Positions 24,226-33,228 of a stretch of 64,000 nucleotides of DNA are shown piece by piece. Numbering within the stretch: the stretch's first letter is position 1; every line of letters starts with the position of its first letter. The position numbers were made by a program, and so were the translations under genes. Source of the DNA: an uncultured Bacteroidales bacterium (GTDB taxonomy: Bacteria > Bacteroidota > Bacteroidia > Bacteroidales > F082). The stretch lies in NCBI GenBank assembly GCA_937896895.1, contig CALBNV010000048.1, forward strand, positions 34,872 to 98,871, in the 5' to 3' direction. The notes under the pieces are model-generated. The model was not told where the DNA came from. It made no database searches and was given only the letters and a program-made list of their open reading frames with translations.

Positions 24226-27042
24226 TTATCTCGCCGGAAGTTGTACGATTTCCTTCTTCCAGCCTTTGATGACTTCCTTCGTGAAGTCGGCGAGAGTCTG
24301 CGGGTTGATGCTCTTCACGATGCCGTCGTGTTCGGCTTCGATGTTGATGCCGTCCTCGTTGTATCTCTTCAACGCGTTCATCCAGAAGTAGTTCTCTTCG
24401 AGCTGCTCGGCGCGTTTCTTGTGGAAGTTCTCGATGACCTTGTTGAGGTCTTCCGCCGCAGGGCCGTTCGTCGCCACGTCGTTCAAGCCGTCATAGACCT
24501 TGCCCATGAGCTTCTTGTAGATTTCGTCGTTCGTGTCGAAGGCGATGAGGAACAGGTAAGCGTTCTTCGGCTTGTCCATGATCTGCCCCATGACGCCGAC
24601 GCCGTATGTGCCGCCTTCCTCCTCACGGATGGTGCGTGTGTAGTAGATGTCCATCAGATCGCCGAGGGCGTCCATGTAAAGCTCGTTGCGGTAGTTGTAA
24701 TCCATCTTGCCATTGATAATCATGTAGATTGTGGTCTTAGGATTCTGCATCTGGTTGGTGAAGTGGCAGATGTTGTCTTTCTCAGGGATGCCGAGGTTGA
24801 TGTCTTTCCAGTTGTCTTTACGTTTGTTCTTCTTCAAAGAAGCGAGATATTGTTCGACCAGCGGTTTGAACTGGTTCTCGTCGATGTTGCCCACGAAGTA
24901 TAATGTGAAGTTGTTCGGGTCGGCGAAACGGTCTTTGTAGTATTCCATCGCCTGGGCGTAGTCCTTGTCGTAGTCGATGTTGTCGAGGTCCGAGGCTTTC
25001 GTCCTGATGCGGAGCGGGTGGTTGCCGTACATCACGCTCACCAATGAGTCGGAGAACCTGATCATCGGGTCGAGTTCGATGTTCTTGAGTGCGCTGCGGC
25101 TGCGTTCGATGAACGAGCGGAACGCCTCCTCGTCGGCACGCGGGCTTGTGAAATACAGGTATATGAGCTGCATCATCGTCTCGAGGTCTTTGGGTGTGCT
25201 TACGCCGCTCATGCCTTCTGAATATGTCGATATTGACGGCTTCACCGAGACCTTCTTGCCGGCAAGCACCTTCGGCAGGTCGATGGCGCTGAAGTCACCC
25301 ACGCCGCCGAGAGTGATGATGTCATCAAGGTTCTGCAAGGTGACAGGGGCATCCTGCGGGAGTGCCGAGAGACCGCCGTAGCTCACCGCGCTGAAACGGA
25401 TCTCGTCTTCCTTGAAGTTGGTCTTCTTGTAAATGACCTTCATGCCGTTGCTGAGTGTCAGCACTGTGGCGTCGAGTTCGGCGATGGCTTTCTCTTTCTT
25501 TATCTTGCCGGGTTTTGGCATGTTGGCTACGATAGGGCCGTCGAACACCTCTTCCTCGTATGCCTCGACTTCGGCTGCGTTGGCTTTCTCGTAGGCTGCG
25601 AGAATTTCTTCCTTGGTCGGAAGCACTTCGCCTTCTTTCTGAGGGGCCGTGACGGTGATGACGAGGTTGTTCTCAGGGATGAGCTGCTGCGCCACCATGT
25701 TGATGACTTCGAGCGGGATGTTCGGCACAATCTGGCCGTAATATGTGTATTCCGTCTCGATGCCCATCATCGGCTCGTTGTAGAGGAAGTGGCTGAGGCA
25801 TTCGCTGACGTAGCTGCTGTTGTCGGTGTTGTTCCTCTCTTTATATTGGCTCTCAACCTGTTTCATGAAGTCGGCCTTGGCTCTCTCATATTCCGATGCG
25901 GTGAAGCCGAACTGCTGCATGCGTTTGTTCTCGGTGACGAGGGCCGTGAGCGCCTCGTCGATGCCGGCGGCGTCTTTAGCCATCGCCATGCTTGTCCATG
26001 CGTCCTTGGTAGGGGAGATGTAATAGCTTGAATAATAGCTATAACCATAGACGAAAGGCGGGTTGGCCTTCTGCGTGAGTTCTCTCAGACGGTTGATCTG
26101 CATCGTCGAAATCATGCTGAGCATGTAGTTGGCCATCCAGTATTGCATGTCATTCTTCAATGAGTCAGGGGTCGCGTCGCATTTGTAATAAAGGCTGACT
26201 TCGTAGTTGGTCTGTTCGGGGTCGGAGCAGATGGCGACGATTGGCTCTTCGTTGTCGTCGATCATGAACTGCGGTCTCGGTGCCGGGTTGACCGGCGCCT
26301 TGATGTCGGCGAACATCTCTTTGATGCGTGCTTCGATGGCATCGACGTCAACGTCACCGACGATGATAAGACCTTGTAGGTCAGGGCGATACCATTTGTG
26401 ATAGTAGTCGCGGAGTGTCTGGTACTCGAAGTTGGCGACGACTTCCGGGAGCCCGCCTGGGAGACGGTTCGCGTAGGGGCTGTTCGGGTACATGACGGGG
26501 AGGATCTGTTTCATGATGCGCTCGCCTGCGTTTTCGCGTGTGCGCAGCTCTTCGAGGATGACGCCGCGTTCGCTGTCGATCTCGCTTTCTTCGAGTGCGA
26601 TGAAGCTCGACCAGTCGTGGAGGATGAGGAGGCAGGTGTCAACGAGGCCGGGGAGGTCTGTCGGGACTTCTGTCACCATATACACTGTCTGGTCGATGCC
26701 TGTGCCGGCGTTGAGGTTCTCGCCGAATTTGATGCCGCGGCTCTGGAGATATTCGCGGAGCATCATGCCCGGAAGGTTGGTGGTACCGTTGAACGCCATG
26801 TGCTCGAGGAAGTGGGCGAGGCCGCGCTGACTCTCCTCTTCAAGCACCGAGCCGACCTTCTGCGCGATGTAGAAATTGGCGCGCTTCGCCGGTTTCTCGT
26901 TGTGACGGATGTAGTACGTCATGCCGTTGTCCAGTTTCCCGTAACGCACGTTCGGGTCCATCGGACATGGCATCGCCTGCTGGGCGAAACCGCTCACTGC
27001 GAATGTCGCAATGAGCAGCAATGATAAGAATAACTTTTTCAT
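24226..27042 (-). CDS. M16 family zinc metallopeptidase (pitrilysin-like), periplasmic
   Basis: A 938-residue protein with a signal peptide (MKKLFLSLLLIATFAVSGFA). The inverted zinc motif is HFLEH (residues 77-81) with the downstream glutamate in ERGVILEELR. The four-domain M16 layout is complete: catalytic N-terminal half, then an inactive M16_C-type half from about residue 530 (TVLTLSNGMKVIYKKTNFKE). The length fits the pitrilysin/PqqL type rather than the 400-residue processing peptidases. It would degrade peptides in the periplasm. It follows rsmG after 122 bases that hold the AACACAAG repeats. Confidence 0.92.
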   Translation of the reverse strand: MKKLFLSLLLIATFAVSGFAQQAMPCPMDPNVRYGKLDNGMTYYIRHNEKPAKRANFYIAQKVGSVLEEESQRGLAHFLEHMAFNGTTNLPGMMLREYLQSRGIKFGENLNAGTGIDQTVYMVTEVPTDLPGLVDTCLLILHDWSSFIALEESEIDSERGVILEELRTRENAGERIMKQILPVMYPNSPYANRLPGGLPEVVANFEYQTLRDYYHKWYRPDLQGLIIVGDVDVDAIEARIKEMFADIKAPVNPAPRPQFMIDDNEEPIVAICSDPEQTNYEVSLYYKCDATPDSLKNDMQYWMANYMLSMISTMQINRLRELTQKANPPFVYGYSYYSSYYISPTKDAWTSMAMAKDAAGIDEALTALVTENKRMQQFGFTASEYERAKADFMKQVESQYKERNNTDNSSYVSECLSHFLYNEPMMGIETEYTYYGQIVPNIPLEVINMVAQQLIPENNLVITVTAPQKEGEVLPTKEEILAAYEKANAAEVEAYEEEVFDGPIVANMPKPGKIKKEKAIAELDATVLTLSNGMKVIYKKTNFKEDEIRFSAVSYGGLSALPQDAPVTLQNLDDIITLGGVGDFSAIDLPKVLAGKKVSVKPSISTYSEGMSGVSTPKDLETMMQLIYLYFTSPRADEEAFRSFIERSRSALKNIELDPMIRFSDSLVSVMYGNHPLRIRTKASDLDNIDYDKDYAQAMEYYKDRFADPNNFTLYFVGNIDENQFKPLVEQYLASLKKNKRKDNWKDINLGIPEKDNICHFTNQMQNPKTTIYMIINGKMDYNYRNELYMDALGDLMDIYYTRTIREEEGGTYGVGVMGQIMDKPKNAYLFLIAFDTNDEIYKKLMGKVYDGLNDVATNGPAAEDLNKVIENFHKKRAEQLEENYFWMNALKRYNEDGINIEAEHDGIVKSINPQTLADFTKEVIKGWKKEIVQLPAR

Positions 27043-27081
27043 TTGTTTTGAACTTTTAAATTATTTAGTATATTGATTTTT

Positions 27082-27120
27082 AACACAAGTTTCACGAGTT
27101 TTTAACACGAGTTTCACGAG
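27082..27120. repeat. AACACAAGTTTCACGAG repeat pair
   Basis: Two 17-base copies (27082-27098 exact; 27104-27120 one mismatch) 22 bases apart; the same pair occurs at 12131-12170. Confidence 0.8.
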
Positions 27121-27164
27121 TTTTTCCTTTTTCTCTCTTTTAACTTTACTCTTTTAACTTTTAA

Positions 27165-27791
27165 CTAATAAAGCTGGATGACGTATTTTTCCTCAAAATA
27201 CTGTTCCTCAAACCATTTGCTGATTGCCGTCATGTTGCGTTTCCAGTTTTTCGGGACGCTGCGCAGCTCGTCTTTGATGTCGCCACCTTTTAAATATAGG
27301 ATGCCGCCGGCTTCGATGTCGTTGGTGATGCGTAGCTTCCCGTTGCACCATTTCACGAAGTCGGGGAGTTGCGTGACGGCGCGGCTCACGATGACATCGA
27401 ACTTGTCCTTGATGTTCTCGGCGCGGTCATTCAACGCCGTGACGTTATCCAAGCCAAGCTTTTCCTTCACGTCCTGCACCACCTTTATTTTCTTGCCGAT
27501 ACTGTCAACGAGCAGGAATCTCGTCTGCGGATACATTATCGCCAGCGGGATGCCGGGGAAACCGCCGCCTGTGCCGATGTCCATCACCTTCATTCCGGGA
27601 AGGAGATCGAAATATTTTGCAATGGCAAGAGAATGAAGGACATGATGCTCGTAGAAGTTTTCCATGTCCTTGCGCGAAATCAGGTTTATCTTGCTGTTCC
27701 AGTCTTCATACAAAGGCGCAAGTTGCTCGTATTGTGCCATTTGCGCCTCGTTCAGGTTTGGGAAGTATTTCTTTATTAAAAGATGGTCCAT
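27165..27791 (-). CDS. rsmG: 16S rRNA (guanine527-N7)-methyltransferase
   Basis: A 208-residue class I methyltransferase. MDIGTGGGFPGIPLAIMYP is the SAM-binding motif I typical of RsmG/GidB. NLISRKDMENFYEHHVLHSL is the conserved N-terminal region and VIVSRAVTQLPDFVKWC the RsmG-specific stretch. It methylates G527 of 16S rRNA. ATG 27791 is preferred over 27812 because the TATTTTTG box at 27810-27817 would put the transcript start after 27812. Confidence 0.94.
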   Translation of the reverse strand: MDHLLIKKYFPNLNEAQMAQYEQLAPLYEDWNSKINLISRKDMENFYEHHVLHSLAIAKYFDLLPGMKVMDIGTGGGFPGIPLAIMYPQTRFLLVDSIGKKIKVVQDVKEKLGLDNVTALNDRAENIKDKFDVIVSRAVTQLPDFVKWCNGKLRITNDIEAGGILYLKGGDIKDELRSVPKNWKRNMTAISKWFEEQYFEEKYVIQLY

Positions 27792-27809
27792 CTTCTTATT
27801 TTTAACTCG

Positions 27810-27817
27810 CAAAAATA
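27810..27817 (-). promoter_or_regulatory. -7 box TATTTTTG for rsmG
   Basis: Minus-strand TATTTTTG followed by CGAG; leaves about 12 bases of leader before ATG 27791. Confidence 0.6.
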
Positions 27818-27908
27818 CAAAAAAAGTTATAAAGTCGTAAAGTTTTTAAGGTTTAAAGTTAAAAAGTTTAGTTGAATTAATTTTAAGGTTGATATTGATA
27901 ATTTTTAG

Positions 27909-27916
27909 TAATTTTG
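27909..27916 (+). promoter_or_regulatory. -7 box TAATTTTG for the glucosaminidase gene
   Basis: Plus-strand TAATTTTG followed by CGCG, 19 bases before ATG 27935; the in-frame TTG at 27914 lies inside the box and cannot be the start. Confidence 0.6.
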
Positions 27917-27934
27917 CGCGTTTTTAAACGAAAA

Positions 27935-28972
27935 ATGGCGAGAAAGATTTGTATAACGGTTTTGACACTGTTGATATTCAATGTGGTAAATTGTTTTGCG
28001 CAGCAGAGCAAGGAGACGGTTGATTATATCAACAAGTACAAGGACATCGCCATGACCGAGATGGTGAAGAATAAGATTCCTGCGTCGATAACTCTTGCGC
28101 AGGGGATTCTTGAGTCGGGCAGCGGCAACAGCGTTCTCGCCAAAAAAGGCAACAATCATTTCGGGATAAAATGCCACAGCGACTGGAAAGGCAAGACGAT
28201 GCGGATGGACGACGACGCGCCGAAGGAGTGTTTCCGCGTATATGACAGCGCAGAAGAGTCGTTCCGCGACCACTCCAATTTTCTGAAACGCGACCGTTAT
28301 AAAGCACTCTTCGACCTGAAAATCACTGACTATCAAGGCTGGGCGAAGGGACTGAAGAAAGCCGGCTACGCCACACTGCCGACGTACGCCTCGGTGCTTA
28401 TCAAACTCATCGAGAATTACGAACTTTATAAATACGACGAGATGGTGATGAGCGGAAAGTTCAAGGTCAAAAGCAAAAAGGAAAAGGTCAAAGCTGTGGA
28501 ATCGGATGGCGGCGGCAAGCAACAGAAGCCCGTTGACGCGAAGAAACAGAAACGCCTGAAGAAACGCGCTGAAAAACAACAGCTTGCCGTCCCGACAATG
28601 CAGAACTGTGTCGTGGTCGGCGTGACAGCCGACAAGCATTATATCCGCGAGAACTTCGGGGTGAAGTTCATATTCACGAAGGAGAACGACTCTCTTGATG
28701 CTCTTGCTAAAGAGCTTGGAATGAGAAAATATCAGTTGGTGAAATACAATGACTTAGGTGCCAAAACTGTCTTCAAGGAAGGCGAGGTGCTTTATGTCGA
28801 GCCGAAGCGTATGCGTGCCGTTGATGGCTATAAATATCATGTCATACAAAAAGGTGAGACGCTGTCGCACGTCTCGCGCCTTTACGCAGTCCGCCTGAAA
28901 AGACTGCTCAAAATGAACGACTTGGACGAGAACTCGGTCCTGCAGGTCGGGCAGGTGATAAGGCTGAGATAG
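27935..28972 (+). CDS. Peptidoglycan glucosaminidase with LysM domain
   Basis: A 345-residue exported protein: signal peptide (MARKICITVLTLLIFNVVNC), then a glucosaminidase/FlgJ-like GH73 domain. The domain shows ITLAQGILESGSGNSVLAKK (catalytic Glu in ILESGSG), HFGIKCHSDWKG and YDSAEESFRDHSNFLK. A lysine-rich linker (about 185-225) and a C-terminal LysM domain (YHVIQKGETLSHVSRLY ... LQVGQVIRLR) follow; a second, weaker LysM-like stretch lies before it. It cleaves peptidoglycan glycan strands during growth or separation. The gene is divergent from rsmG. Confidence 0.9.
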   Translation: MARKICITVLTLLIFNVVNCFAQQSKETVDYINKYKDIAMTEMVKNKIPASITLAQGILESGSGNSVLAKKGNNHFGIKCHSDWKGKTMRMDDDAPKECFRVYDSAEESFRDHSNFLKRDRYKALFDLKITDYQGWAKGLKKAGYATLPTYASVLIKLIENYELYKYDEMVMSGKFKVKSKKEKVKAVESDGGGKQQKPVDAKKQKRLKKRAEKQQLAVPTMQNCVVVGVTADKHYIRENFGVKFIFTKENDSLDALAKELGMRKYQLVKYNDLGAKTVFKEGEVLYVEPKRMRAVDGYKYHVIQKGETLSHVSRLYAVRLKRLLKMNDLDENSVLQVGQVIRLR

Positions 28973-28977
28973 TTGGG

Positions 28978-29135
28978 AGTGGAAAGGTGAAAGGTGAAAA
29001 GGTGGAAAGGTGAAAGGTGAAAAGGTGGAAAGGTGAAAAGGTGGAAAGGTGAAAGGTGCCGATCATCTTGCGTCAGCCTCTCTAACCTCTAACCTCTAAC
29101 CCCTAACCCCTAACCCCTAACCTCTAACCTCAAAT
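28978..29135. repeat. GGTGAAA array and CCCTAAC/CCTCTAA array
   Basis: About eight GGTGAAA-type units (28985-29060) are followed by about eight CCTCTAAC/CCCCTAAC heptamers (29080-29135) that run into the end of uvrA. The second block is telomere-like in sequence (CCCTAA). Confidence 0.85.
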
Positions 29136-31950
29136 ACCTCGCGGTATATCCGACGTTTTTCTCAACGATTTCTTCCGGCGTGCCTTGCGCTAATATCATG
29201 CCGCCGCGCTCGCCGCCTTCAGGCCCCATGTCGATGATGTAGTCGGCCATCTTTATCACGTCCATGTTGTGCTCGATGATGAGGACGGTGTTGCCTTTGT
29301 CAACGAGCTTGTTCAGCACGTCCATCAGCACCTTGATGTCCTCGAAATGCAGTCCTGTCGTCGGCTCGTCGAGGATGTAGAGTGTCTTGCCGGTGTCGCG
29401 TTTCGACAGTTCGGTGGCTAATTTCACGCGCTGCGCCTCGCCGCCCGACAGCGTGGTTGACGGCTGCCCCAACGTGATATAACCGAGACCTACATCTTGC
29501 AATGTCTTGATTTTCTGTAAGATAAGCGGGAAGTTCTCGAAGAACACCACGGCTTCGTCGATGGTGAGGTTCAGCACGTCGTTGATCGACTTGCCTTTGA
29601 AGCGCACCTCGAGCGTCTCGCGGTTATAGCGCATCCCTTGGCATGTCTCGCATTTCACCTGAACGTCGGGGAGGAAGTTCATCTCGATGACGCGCACGCC
29701 CGCCCCCTGGCACGTCTCGCAGCGTCCGCCTTTCACGTTGAACGAGAAACGCCCTGATTTATAGCCTCTTATCTTCGACTCCGGCAGCTCTCCGTAGAGT
29801 TTCCTTATCTCGTCGAAGACTTTCGTGTAGGTCGCCGGATTCGACCTCGGCGTCTTGCCTATCGGTGCCTGGTCGATCTCAATGACCTTGTCGATGAACT
29901 GCAGCCCTTCGATTTTCTCGTACGGCAGCGGGTTCTTCTCCGAGCGGTAAAAATGCTTCGACAGGATAGGGTAGAGGGTCTCGTTGATGAGCGTCGATTT
30001 CCCTGAGCCAGAGACGCCTGTCACGCATATCATCACGCCGAGCGGGAGGTCGAGCGTCACGTCCTTGAGGTTGTGTCCGGAAGCCTTATATAATATAAGG
30101 TGTTGTCCGTCGAACGGCTTCCTGCGTGTCGCCGGCACTTCGATGCGCCGCTTCCCGTTGAGGTAGTCGCACGTCAGCCCCTTGCCTTTCTTCAGCGCGC
30201 CCGGTTTGCCTTGGAAGACGACCTCGCCGCCGTTGACGCCCGCGCCCGGACCGATGTCAACGAGATAGTCGGACGCCAACATGGTGTCTTTGTCGTGCTC
30301 GACGACGATGACGCTGTTGCCGATGTCGCGCAGCTCCTTCAGCGACTCAATAAGCCGGTGGTTGTCACGCTGGTGCAGTCCGATGCTCGGCTCGTCCAGG
30401 ATGTAAAGGATGCCTGTCAGTTGCGAGCCGATCTGTGTGGCGAGCCGGATGCGTTGAGCCTCGCCGCCCGACAGGCTCTTCGCCGGACGGTTCATGTTCA
30501 GGTAGTCGATGCCGACGTTGAGCAGGAAGTTGATGCGTTTCTTTATCTCGATGAGGATGTCGTGCGAGATTTCCTTCTGTTTTTCATTCAGATGGCCGGG
30601 CAGTTCGTCGAGCCATCGCGACAGCGTGGTGACGTCCATCTCCGCGAGTTCGGAGATGTTCTTCCCGTTGAGGCGGAAATACAGCGCCTCTTTCTTGAGA
30701 CGTCTGCCGTGGCATTCGGGACATTCCGCCTCGTTCATGAAGCTGTTGGCCCATTTCAGGATGGAAGCCGGCGCGTTCTCCTCGCTCTGTTTGCGTATGA
30801 CGTTGACGATGCCCTCGAAGGGCATTGAGTATGTGGACTTTGTGCCGAGGTATTCTTTCACTACGGTGAACGACTCGCTGCTTCCGTAGAGGATTACGCT
30901 CATCGCCGTCTCGGGTATCTCGTTGATGGGCGTGTCGAGGTCGAAGCCGTAGCGTGCGCCGATGGCCTCGAGCTGGCAGAACACCCAGTTGTTCTTGTAT
31001 TCGCCGAGCGGGGCGAGGCCGCCCTGACGGAGACTCTTGCCGCCGTCGGGGATTATTTTCTTTATGTCAACGGTGATGATGGTGCCGAGGCCGTTGCATT
31101 TCGGGCACGCACCATACGGACTGTTGAAGCTGAATGTGTTGGGCTCCGGGTCTTGGTAGGCTATGCCGGTGGTCGGGCACATGAGCAGCTTGCTGTAATA
31201 TTTCACATCCGTCGTGCCATCCTCAAGCACGTAAAGCATGCCTTTGCCTCGGCGGAACGCTGTCTCTACCGACTTTGTGATACGTTCCTTGCTGTCACCG
31301 TGAACCTCAACACGGTCAACGACGATTTCGATGTCGTGCGTCTTGTAACGGTCGAGCTGCATCCCGAAGACCAACTCGCGGATGACGCCATCGACGCGCA
31401 CCTTGATGTACCCCTGCTGTCGTATCTGCTCGAACAACTCGCGGTAATGACCTTTCCTGCCTCGCACGACAGGGGCCAAGACGTTGATTCTCTTGTTTTT
31501 ATATTGCTCCATTATCATGGTGGTGATCTGCTCTTCGGAGTAACGCACCATCTTCTCGCCGGTGTTGTATGAGAACGGCTCGGCGGCTCTCGCGTAAAGC
31601 AGACGCATGAAGTCGTAAATCTCGGTGATGGTCCCGACGGTAGAGCGCGGGTTCTTGTTCACGGACTTCTGCTCGATGGAGATGACGGGGCTGAGGCCGT
31701 TGATCTCATCGACGTCGGGACGCTCCATGTTGCCGATGAACTGGCGGGCGTAGGCGGAGAACGACTCCATGTAACGCCGCTGACCTTCGGCGTATATCGT
31801 CTCGAAGGCGAGCGACGACTTCCCGCTGCCGCTCAAGCCCGTGACGACCACGAACTTGTCGCGCGGGATGCGCAAGTCGATGTTCTTCAGGTTGTTCTCA
31901 CGCGCACCGTAAATCTCCAAAAATTCGTCCTCTGCAATGTCATTCTTCAT
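29110..31950 (-). CDS. uvrA: Excinuclease ABC subunit A
   Basis: A 946-residue protein with two ABC modules: Walker A motifs GLSGSGKS (38-45) and GVSGSGKS near residue 640, and signature motifs LSGGEAQRIRLA and LSGGEAQRVKLA. Zinc fingers are seen as ACPKCNGLG, CPECHGRR and the pair CETCQGAG/CETCQGMR. The length fits the family. UvrA scans DNA for bulky damage with UvrB. The stop lies in a heptamer repeat array, so the final residues (RLEVRG) may vary among relatives. Confidence 0.97.
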   Translation of the reverse strand: MKNDIAEDEFLEIYGARENNLKNIDLRIPRDKFVVVTGLSGSGKSSLAFETIYAEGQRRYMESFSAYARQFIGNMERPDVDEINGLSPVISIEQKSVNKNPRSTVGTITEIYDFMRLLYARAAEPFSYNTGEKMVRYSEEQITTMIMEQYKNKRINVLAPVVRGRKGHYRELFEQIRQQGYIKVRVDGVIRELVFGMQLDRYKTHDIEIVVDRVEVHGDSKERITKSVETAFRRGKGMLYVLEDGTTDVKYYSKLLMCPTTGIAYQDPEPNTFSFNSPYGACPKCNGLGTIITVDIKKIIPDGGKSLRQGGLAPLGEYKNNWVFCQLEAIGARYGFDLDTPINEIPETAMSVILYGSSESFTVVKEYLGTKSTYSMPFEGIVNVIRKQSEENAPASILKWANSFMNEAECPECHGRRLKKEALYFRLNGKNISELAEMDVTTLSRWLDELPGHLNEKQKEISHDILIEIKKRINFLLNVGIDYLNMNRPAKSLSGGEAQRIRLATQIGSQLTGILYILDEPSIGLHQRDNHRLIESLKELRDIGNSVIVVEHDKDTMLASDYLVDIGPGAGVNGGEVVFQGKPGALKKGKGLTCDYLNGKRRIEVPATRRKPFDGQHLILYKASGHNLKDVTLDLPLGVMICVTGVSGSGKSTLINETLYPILSKHFYRSEKNPLPYEKIEGLQFIDKVIEIDQAPIGKTPRSNPATYTKVFDEIRKLYGELPESKIRGYKSGRFSFNVKGGRCETCQGAGVRVIEMNFLPDVQVKCETCQGMRYNRETLEVRFKGKSINDVLNLTIDEAVVFFENFPLILQKIKTLQDVGLGYITLGQPSTTLSGGEAQRVKLATELSKRDTGKTLYILDEPTTGLHFEDIKVLMDVLNKLVDKGNTVLIIEHNMDVIKMADYIIDMGPEGGERGGMILAQGTPEEIVEKNVGYTARYLRLEVRG

Positions 31951-32034
31951 TTTTCAATTTTTTTAGTCAAACCCCCACACTTCTCTGAACCTTAACTTTC
32001 TACTTTCAACCTTTTACCTTTTACCTTTTACCTT

Positions 32035-33039
32035 TTACCTAATAACGGTGTCGTTCTCAAACTCGGCGAAGTCAATGTCGCCCAGCGCCTCCTTGCTGTA
32101 CGCCGCCGTGATGTTGAACGGCTTGACCGGAATCTTGACCTCGTATGTCTTATTTCCCTTGACTCTCAATTTGTTGGAACGCAGCCACGGGTTGAAAGTC
32201 TTCAGGAGCTTGTAGGTTATACCATGTTCCTTCGCGAAATCAGCCCAGTTGTCGATATCTTCCTTGATGGTGACTTTCTTGTATTTAAATGGTTGATATT
32301 CAAGGTTCTTGCTGATGTATATGCCGTGCTGCTCGGGGTTCTCGAAGATTTTTTTTACTGCGAGGATGCGGAAGACGTAACGCTCCGTCTCGTCGGCCAT
32401 CAGCAGGTCATAGTATGATGTGACTTTCTGTTCTTTCATGAATTTCTGGACGCGTCGTGTGCCGGCGTTGAACGATGCCGCCACTAACGTCCAGTTGTGG
32501 AAGATGTTATAAGCCTGAAGGAAATACTTGCATGCCGCCTCCGTCTCAAGCTCGACGTTGTATCTCATGTCAACGTCTTTGTTTATCTCCAAGCCGAAGT
32601 CCTTGCCCGTCGATTCCATGAACTGCCAGAACCCGACGGCGCCTGACGGCGAGACGGCGTTGGTGAGCGTGCTCTCGATGACGCAGAGATACTTGAAGTC
32701 GTCGGGAATCTGGTATTTCTCGAGGATCGGCTCGATGACAGGGAACCAGCGTTTCGAGCGTTTCAGCAGAAGCATGGTGTTGCTGTGAAAATAACAGTTC
32801 GACAGCAGCTCGCGCTCGTACCTCTCCCTGATGTTGAACATCTCGAGCGGCACGCGCTCGCCCGCGAACGTTATGTCGTCCTGAAACTCGATGTCGTGGC
32901 TTTGGATGCAAATCTGCTCCAGCGTCGGACGGCGGTTCGCCGTGTTTATCGCCATGATACTCAGTACGACGGCTAATGTCGCCAACAGGCACACTGACAC
33001 CGTCAGGATTATCAGAAGCGTTTTTGTCTTTTTCTCCAT
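32035..33039 (-). CDS. Membrane-anchored lytic transglycosylase (GH23/SLT, MltD-like)
   Basis: A 334-residue protein with an N-terminal membrane anchor (LLIILTVSVCLLATLAVVLS). The SLT domain has YLCVIESTLTNAVSPSGAVG and FWQFMESTG, with the catalytic Glu in VIES. NVELETEAACKYF and VAASFNAGTRRV are further family motifs. It cuts peptidoglycan with formation of anhydro-muramyl ends. ATG 33039 is chosen because the upstream in-frame extension to 33225 runs through a repeat element and is not protein-like. Possible LysM remnant at the C-terminus (YKLLKTFNPWLRSNKLRVKG). Confidence 0.88.
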   Translation of the reverse strand: MEKKTKTLLIILTVSVCLLATLAVVLSIMAINTANRRPTLEQICIQSHDIEFQDDITFAGERVPLEMFNIRERYERELLSNCYFHSNTMLLLKRSKRWFPVIEPILEKYQIPDDFKYLCVIESTLTNAVSPSGAVGFWQFMESTGKDFGLEINKDVDMRYNVELETEAACKYFLQAYNIFHNWTLVAASFNAGTRRVQKFMKEQKVTSYYDLLMADETERYVFRILAVKKIFENPEQHGIYISKNLEYQPFKYKKVTIKEDIDNWADFAKEHGITYKLLKTFNPWLRSNKLRVKGNKTYEVKIPVKPFNITAAYSKEALGDIDFAEFENDTVIR

Positions 33040-33070
33040 AAAAATCTTTATGACACGAAAAACAATAATG

Positions 33071-33228
33071 AGATTGCTCGACTCCGGGATTGCTCGACTC
33101 AGAGATTGCTCCACTCCGCTGTGCTGCGGTCGCAATGACGCGCGGCATTGGGGGGGATGTGGCGCGGCTTCGCCTCGCCCTTTTTCCCCGAAAAGGCTGT
33201 CGTCATTGCGAGCGAGGTCGAGCAATCT
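33071..33228. repeat. REP-like palindromic element (GATTGCTCGACTC / GCGAGGTCGAGCAATC)
   Basis: Three direct GATTGCTCGACTC-type units start at 33072, 33088 and 33104 and run into CGGTCGCAATGACG. The reverse-complement unit CGTCATTGCGAGCGAGGTCG follows at 33201-33228. This is the layout of REP/BIME-like repeats of the CGTCATTGCGA kind found across many bacteria. It abuts the stop codon of the lpd gene. Confidence 0.75.

Noticed and set aside
29080..29135. CCCTAAC array as a telomere or chromosome end
   Set aside because: It lies between two intact genes, is short and mixed with CCTCTAAC units, and similar arrays occur at other loci.
33040..33225. N-terminal extension of the lytic transglycosylase
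   Set aside because: The extra 62 codons are made of the REP-like element; the membrane anchor begins right after ATG 33039.
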